Assembly: GCA_024690205.1 (NCBI GenBank)
Contig: JAILCX010000037.1
Coordinates: forward strand, 1-49,158
Length of the DNA: 49,158 nt
Reading direction: 5' to 3'
Source: Lachnospiraceae bacterium
Lineage (GTDB): Bacteria > Bacillota > Clostridia > Lachnospirales > Lachnospiraceae
Shown here: in pieces, positions 45,270 to 49,158 of the stretch
Numbering within the stretch: position 1 is the first letter of the stretch
How the letters are laid out: each line of letters opens with the position of its first letter
Position numbers and translations under genes: made by a program
The notes under the pieces: model-generated
What the model was told of the DNA's origin: nothing
What the model saw: the letters and a program-made list of their open reading frames with translations, nothing else
Database searches by the model: none

Positions 45270-46217
45270 TTATCTTATATCGGTATTCTTTTCAAATATC
45301 CTTAGCTTTGCGCTTTTAGATCTCGGATTATCTTCCGTTTCTTTTTCATCGGGGACGATCGGCTTTCTGTTTACCGTCTTCCCGAGGCTTTTCTTTCCGC
45401 ATACACAGACCGGGAACTGTGGTGGGCACGTGCAGGGATTTTCTGCCGTTTTAAATGCCGTTTTAACTATCCGGTCTTCCAGGGAGTGGAAAGTTATGAT
45501 GCAGAGCCTTCCGCCCGGATTTAAGCTTTCTATAAGGCCGTTTATCGAATCCTTCAGGATCTCAAGTTCGTTGTTGCATTCAATCCTTATTGCCTGGAAG
45601 GTTCTCTTTGAAGGATGTCCTCCTTCTATCCTCATCTTTTGAGGGATCGCCGCTTTGATGATCTCGTTAAGTTCAAACGTTGTCTCTATCGGCTTTTCTT
45701 TTCTCCTTTGGCAGATGTGCTTAGCAATGTTCTTTGCGAATCTGTCTTCTCCGTAGTCTCTTATGACTCTGAAAAGTTCGCTCTCGGAATAGTTGTTTAC
45801 TATATCCTTTGCCGTGAGTGTCTGCCTTTTATCCATCCTCATATCAAGTGCCGTATCGTACCTGTATGAAAATCCTCTTTCGGCATCATCGAGCTGATGT
45901 GATGATACCCCGAGGTCAAGGAGTATTCCGTCTATCTTTTCTATTTCAAGGTTCTTAAGTATCGAAACGGTGTTAAGGTAATTGTCTCTGACTATCGTGA
46001 CCATTTCGCCGTATGGCTTAAGTCTTAAGCTTCCGGCTTCAATGGCATCTTCGTCTCTGTCTATACAAATGAGCTTTCCTTTGGGACCCAGGTTTTTTGC
46101 TATCTGTTCAGAGTGCCCTGCGCCGCCCATGGTTCCGTCGACGTAGATCCCGTCCTTTCGGATGTTGAGCCCCTTTATGCATTCATCCAACATTATTGGG
46201 GTGTGAGAAAATTCCAT
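45270..46217 (-). CDS. rsmH: 16S rRNA (cytosine1402-N4)-methyltransferase
   Basis: A 315-residue SAM-dependent methyltransferase. It begins [17 protein letters not shown] and has the SAM motif [37 protein letters not shown] and [12 protein letters not shown]. It methylates C1402 of 16S rRNA. It is 3 bases after mraZ and leads into ftsL, as in other Firmicutes. Confidence 0.97.
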   Translation of the reverse strand: MEFSHTPIMLDECIKGLNIRKDGIYVDGTMGGAGHSEQIAKNLGPKGKLICIDRDEDAIEAGSLRLKPYGEMVTIVRDNYLNTVSILKNLEIEKIDGILLDLGVSSHQLDDAERGFSYRYDTALDMRMDKRQTLTAKDIVNNYSESELFRVIRDYGEDRFAKNIAKHICQRRKEKPIETTFELNEIIKAAIPQKMRIEGGHPSKRTFQAIRIECNNELEILKDSINGLIESLNPGGRLCIITFHSLEDRIVKTAFKTAENPCTCPPQFPVCVCGKKSLGKTVNRKPIVPDEKETEDNPRSKSAKLRIFEKNTDIR

Positions 46218-46220
46218 CTG

Positions 46221-46652
46221 CTATATCCCGATCCCAAGCTCCGTCATGTGTTTAGCGATCTCATCCATATCCTCGTAGGTGACACTTCCTTCGTAGCGCT
46301 CTCTGCTCCAGATCTCGACTCTCGAACCGACTCCGATAAGGACCGCTTCTTTGGTGATCCCCGCGAACTCCCTTAATACTCCGGGAATGAGGACTCTGCC
46401 ACTTTTATCAAGTTCAAGATCTGCGGCTCCGGCAAGGAAGAATCTCGTGAACTGTCTTGATTCCTTGTCTGTCATCGGAAGTGTGTGTAGCTTTTCTTCA
46501 AAGGCTTCCCACTCTTTCATGGCGAATACGAAAAGGCATCCGTCCATCCCCTTGGTGACTACAAACTCATCACCGAGGCTCTCGCGAAACTTCGCGGGAA
46601 CTATGAGTCTGCCCTTGGCATCCAGTGTGTGATTGTATTCACCCATAAACAT
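46221..46652 (-). CDS. mraZ: transcriptional regulator MraZ
   Basis: A 143-residue protein with two AbrB-like swapped hairpins: MFMGEYNHTLDAKGRLIVPAKFRESL and LDKSGRVLIPGVLREFAGI. It represses the dcw operon by binding repeats in its own promoter. The start is set at ATG 46652 because the family begins MFMGEY; an upstream GTG is open but has no binding site. It is the first gene of the cluster, and a candidate operator lies just upstream. Confidence 0.95.
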   Translation of the reverse strand: MFMGEYNHTLDAKGRLIVPAKFRESLGDEFVVTKGMDGCLFVFAMKEWEAFEEKLHTLPMTDKESRQFTRFFLAGAADLELDKSGRVLIPGVLREFAGITKEAVLIGVGSRVEIWSRERYEGSVTYEDMDEIAKHMTELGIGI

Positions 46653-46700
46653 CAGGAATAAAAACCTCACAAGTTACATCGTCTTTCGGCGCCTGTTTGT

Positions 46701-46750
46701 TTACCACTTTATGACACTTTCTTGCTACAAAATGCCACTTTGCACCACCT
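46701..46750 (-). promoter_or_regulatory. candidate MraZ operator repeats upstream of mraZ
   Basis: On the minus strand AAAGTGGCAT (46732-46741), AAAGTGTCAT (46711-46720) and AAAGTGGTAA (46701-46710) are direct repeats at about ten-base steps, with a degenerate box between the first two and TAGGTGGTGC before the first. AAAGTG-type boxes are the reported MraZ site in some Firmicutes/Mollicutes. They sit just downstream of the -10 box, in a position to block transcription. Confidence 0.65.
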
Positions 46751-46759
46751 AAGAACCAT

Positions 46760-46786
46760 ATTATAGTATTTTCCTAGTAAAATCAA
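46760..46786 (-). promoter_or_regulatory. promoter of the dcw operon
   Basis: TATAAT (46760-46765) is preceded by TTGATT (46781-46786) at a short 15-base spacing on the minus strand. It directly precedes the MraZ boxes and lies about 110 bases from mraZ. Confidence 0.65.
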
Positions 46787-46842
46787 GGGTTTTTTATGAT
46801 TTTTTTAGGATTTTTTGAACTTTTTCTTAAGACCTTTTGCGC

Positions 46843-46870
46843 ATAAAAAAAGCCGCCCCGAAGGACGGCT
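46843..46870 (-). terminator. terminator of lgt
   Basis: Stem AGCCG.CC / GG.CGGCT with a TTCG loop followed by a T run on the minus strand, 23 bases after the stop. It separates lgt from the dcw promoter region. Confidence 0.9.
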
Positions 46871-46893
46871 TAAAATCCCGAAAACATAAGATT

Positions 46894-47751
46894 TTACTGC
46901 TTTTTGACCTTTCTTAACATGATAAAGTTAAGCGTGAGCGAAAATAAAACGCAGGCGATCGCAAAAGCAAGCGACACGGGTATCGATGTTCCCGGAACAA
47001 AGAGTGTGTCTGTCCTTATCGCCTCTATCCATGCTCTGCCCAGTCCGTATCCGCCTATGTAAAGGAGCGAGATCTGGCCTTCGAACTTCTTTTTACGCCA
47101 CAAAACGAGCATAAGGATAAGAATTCCGAGGTTCCACAGTCCTTCATAAAGAAATGCCGGATGAACCTGGATATAATTGGTCCCTGCTTCAATATGGGCT
47201 CTTATCGTCTCTGAAATATCACTTGCCCTAACGGCATCGATCGGAAGCCGCATTGCAAATATATTGTCCGTGTATTCGCCGAAGACTTCCCTGTTTGTGA
47301 AATTTCCCCAGCGTCCGATTATCTGCCCCAGGATAAGGCCCGGCGTACATACGTCTCCCAAAACGCCCGGACTTATCTTTTTAACCGCAGAAAATGAAAA
47401 GACCATGATAAACGCGCCTATGACACCGCCGTATATTGCAAGTCCTCCCTGCCTTAAGTTAAAGATTGAAAGCAGGTCGTTTTTGTAAAGATCCCACATG
47501 AATATGACATAATATATCCGCGCACAGATGATTGAAACAAGCACTGCAAGAAAGGCAAAATCCCAGACAACTTCAGACGTTATCTTTGACCATTTAGCTA
47601 CTCTTGCGGCCAGGCAGATACCGGCCATAACGCCGATCCCTATAAATATCCCATAGAACGCGATAAAGAAACCGAAAACCGAAAAGCCTTTCGGAACATT
47701 CGTAAGATATAATCCCAGGTGGGGAAATGCTATATCATTTATGCCCATCAT
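46894..47751 (-). CDS. lgt: prolipoprotein diacylglyceryl transferase
   Basis: A 285-residue integral membrane enzyme that attaches diacylglycerol to the lipobox Cys of prolipoproteins. The Lgt signature GRWGNFTNREVFGEY is present, with AIYGGVIGAFI and a C-terminal HPAFLYEGLWNLGILILMLVLWRKK. The ATG overlaps the ychF stop by 4 bases, so translation is coupled. Likely substrates in this window are the DUF6273 lipoprotein and the ABC binding protein. Confidence 0.96.
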   Translation of the reverse strand: MMGINDIAFPHLGLYLTNVPKGFSVFGFFIAFYGIFIGIGVMAGICLAARVAKWSKITSEVVWDFAFLAVLVSIICARIYYVIFMWDLYKNDLLSIFNLRQGGLAIYGGVIGAFIMVFSFSAVKKISPGVLGDVCTPGLILGQIIGRWGNFTNREVFGEYTDNIFAMRLPIDAVRASDISETIRAHIEAGTNYIQVHPAFLYEGLWNLGILILMLVLWRKKKFEGQISLLYIGGYGLGRAWIEAIRTDTLFVPGTSIPVSLAFAIACVLFSLTLNFIMLRKVKKQ

Positions 47752-48845
47752 ACGTTAAACCTGAACAGGATGACATCACCGTCTTTAACGACGTAGTCTT
47801 TTCCTTCCATGCCAACCAGTCCTTTTTCTCTTGCCGCAGCAAGCGAGCCAAGCTCAAGAAGGTCCTTGTAGTTAACAACTTCGGCTTTTATGAAGCCTCT
47901 TTCGAAGTCAGTGTGTATCTTTCCTGCTGCCTGAGGAGCCTTTGTTCCGATCTTGATTGTCCAGGCTCTTGTTTCATCTTCTCCTGCAGTTAAAAAGCTC
48001 ATGAGGTTAAGGAGCTTGTAGCTTGCCTTTATAAGCTTATCAAGACCCGACTCCTTAAGGCCAAGGTCTTCAAGGAACATTGCCTTTTCGTCATCATCGA
48101 GTTCCGCGATCTCCTGCTCTATCTGGGCGCAGATCACAAAAACCTCTGATCCGTTTGACGCGGCAAACCCCCTTACTTTCTTTACATTCTCATTTGAAGC
48201 CCCGTCATCAGAAAGGTCATCTTCCGATACATTGGCTGCAAAGATAACGGGCTTTGCCGTAAGGAGATTATAAGAGTTAAACCACTCCTCTTCATCCTCA
48301 TCTTCTTTTTCAAATCCGATGGCAAGATTGTTTGCCTCAAGATGAGCGATAAGGCGCTTTATCATCGTAACTTCCTTGGCCGCCTTTTTGTCATTGTTAG
48401 CAGCCTTGGTCTGCTTGGCAAGTCTTCTCTCGAGCACTTCAAGATCCGCAAAGATGAGCTCAAGATTTATCGTCTCTATATCGCGGAGGGGATCAACACT
48501 TCCGTCAACGTGAACGACATTTGGATCTTCAAAACATCTTACGACATGAACGACCGCATCGACTTCTCTTATGTTTGCAAGGAACTGGTTACCGAGTCCT
48601 TCACCCTTTGACGCACCCTTAACAAGACCTGCGATATCAACGAATTCGATGACCGCGGGAGTTACCTTCTTTGAATGGTACATCTCACCGAGAAGCTTTA
48701 TCCTCTCATCGGGCACCGTTACGACTCCGACATTCGGATCGATCGTACAGAACGGATAGTTTGCAGACTCCGCTCCCGCCTTCGTAAGTGAATTGAATAA
48801 TGTTGATTTGCCGACATTGGGCAATCCGACGATTCCTAGTTTCAT
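47748..48845 (-). CDS. ychF: redox-linked ribosome-associated ATPase/GTPase YchF
   Basis: A 365-residue Obg-family P-loop protein. It starts MKLGIVGLPNVGKSTLFNSL, followed by the switch II DIAGLVKGASKGEGLGNQFL, an internal coiled coil, and a C-terminal TGS domain ending VKDGDVILFRFNV. It hydrolyses ATP better than GTP in other bacteria. The start at 48845 follows GTAGG; the frame is open 22 codons further but that region includes a C8 run and no binding site. Confidence 0.96.
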   Translation of the reverse strand: MKLGIVGLPNVGKSTLFNSLTKAGAESANYPFCTIDPNVGVVTVPDERIKLLGEMYHSKKVTPAVIEFVDIAGLVKGASKGEGLGNQFLANIREVDAVVHVVRCFEDPNVVHVDGSVDPLRDIETINLELIFADLEVLERRLAKQTKAANNDKKAAKEVTMIKRLIAHLEANNLAIGFEKEDEDEEEWFNSYNLLTAKPVIFAANVSEDDLSDDGASNENVKKVRGFAASNGSEVFVICAQIEQEIAELDDDEKAMFLEDLGLKESGLDKLIKASYKLLNLMSFLTAGEDETRAWTIKIGTKAPQAAGKIHTDFERGFIKAEVVNYKDLLELGSLAAAREKGLVGMEGKDYVVKDGDVILFRFNV

Positions 48846-49030
48846 AAATATGTACCTACTTTCTTGTATTTTAAAAAGGGGGGGGCAACCCTTCCTACAT
48901 TCGGTTCGCAACTATAGCCACAACCTTAAACTCCTCAGGAGTCTTCGGATTATCTGTCCTACACTATACCTATATTCTAAGGTCTTTTCAATCTATATTT
49001 TCCTTTTTTCTTTTTCTACTTTTGGCTAAT

Positions 49031-49158
49031 TCATGCTTCTAACAGCCAATCAGCTAAATCGACAATTTTTATACCTTCGTATTGGTATTCATCATTTCTT
49101 GTACGTGCGATAAGCATTTTAGGATATGCATCTTTTATCTGCAAAAGTGGTGAAACTT
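49031..49158 (-). CDS. C-terminal end of a DUF4143-type AAA ATPase (5' truncated)
   Basis: A frame open from the right edge runs to a TGA at 49031-49033 and gives 41 residues ending [30 protein letters not shown]. The pattern YPKxxx...YEGIxxxxxxDWLL matches the C-terminus of ATP-binding proteins of the AAA/DUF4143 group. Only this tail is present, so the assignment is tentative. Confidence 0.55.
   Translation of the reverse strand, partial: VSPLLQIKDAYPKMLIARTRNDEYQYEGIKIVDLADWLLEA

Overview
The window looks like a chromosomal segment of a low-to-moderate GC Gram-positive clostridium, most likely Lachnospiraceae close to Butyrivibrio/Pseudobutyrivibrio. This rests on the Firmicutes-type dcw cluster (mraZ-rsmH-ftsL-pbp-ftsW-ftsQ-ftsZ-nrdR), a DUF5688 protein, a FliB-type flagellin lysine methylase, DUF6273 lipoprotein repeats, an AroE-AroK fusion and an intracellular esterase-GH43 fusion for plant-polysaccharide fragments. 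Nearly all genes lie on the minus strand. Only a hybrid histidine kinase and two esterase genes, plus a truncated gene at the left edge, run on the plus strand.

Layout, left to right. 1-3.6 kb: small accessory genes (end of an unknown gene, a small Cys-containing protein, a double-GNAT protein, a GNAT, a duplicated-DUF6273 lipoprotein, a TfoX_N protein). 3.6-7.7 kb: a segment with a GT1 glycosyltransferase, a stand-alone GMP-synthase ATP-pyrophosphatase and a PD-(D/E)XK-like protein, bounded on each side by a regular three-unit array of TACGTG/CACGTA half-sites (period 64-65 bp). 7.7-8.0 kb: two 77-bp direct repeats and a very long hairpin beside full-length guaA. 8.0-19.3 kb: purine genes (guaA; purC-purA-purB) with metA, a divergent ligA and an rRNA pseudouridine synthase, plus a plus-strand 7TM hybrid kinase. 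19.3-20.3 kb: about 1 kb of AT-rich DNA with no credible gene. 20.3-26.3 kb: GT2 glycosyltransferase, FliB-like methylase and, divergently, the esterase-GH43 fusion and an alpha/beta hydrolase. 26.4-30.9 kb: gdhA, an SH3b membrane protein, tRNA-Arg(CCG), DUF5688 and efp. 31.0-33.7 kb: yqeG, fused aroE-aroK, aroQ and a small unknown protein. 33.8-38.6 kb: a complete peptide/nickel-type ABC importer. 38.7-46.7 kb: nrdR and a reduced dcw division cluster lacking mur genes. 46.9-48.8 kb: lgt and ychF. The right edge cuts a DUF4143-type ATPase.

Functionally, the window joins purine nucleotide synthesis (IMP to AMP by PurA/PurB, XMP to GMP by GuaA, SAICAR by PurC), methionine and shikimate steps, ammonia assimilation, and division. 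The most unusual features are the paired half-site arrays around the three-gene segment, the amidotransferase-less GuaA paralogue beside a normal GuaA, the duplicated repeat next to guaA, a probably leaderless yqeG promoter squeezed against a terminator, the AroE-AroK and esterase-GH43 fusions, and the divergent LigA. All calls come from reading the sequence; no database search was run.
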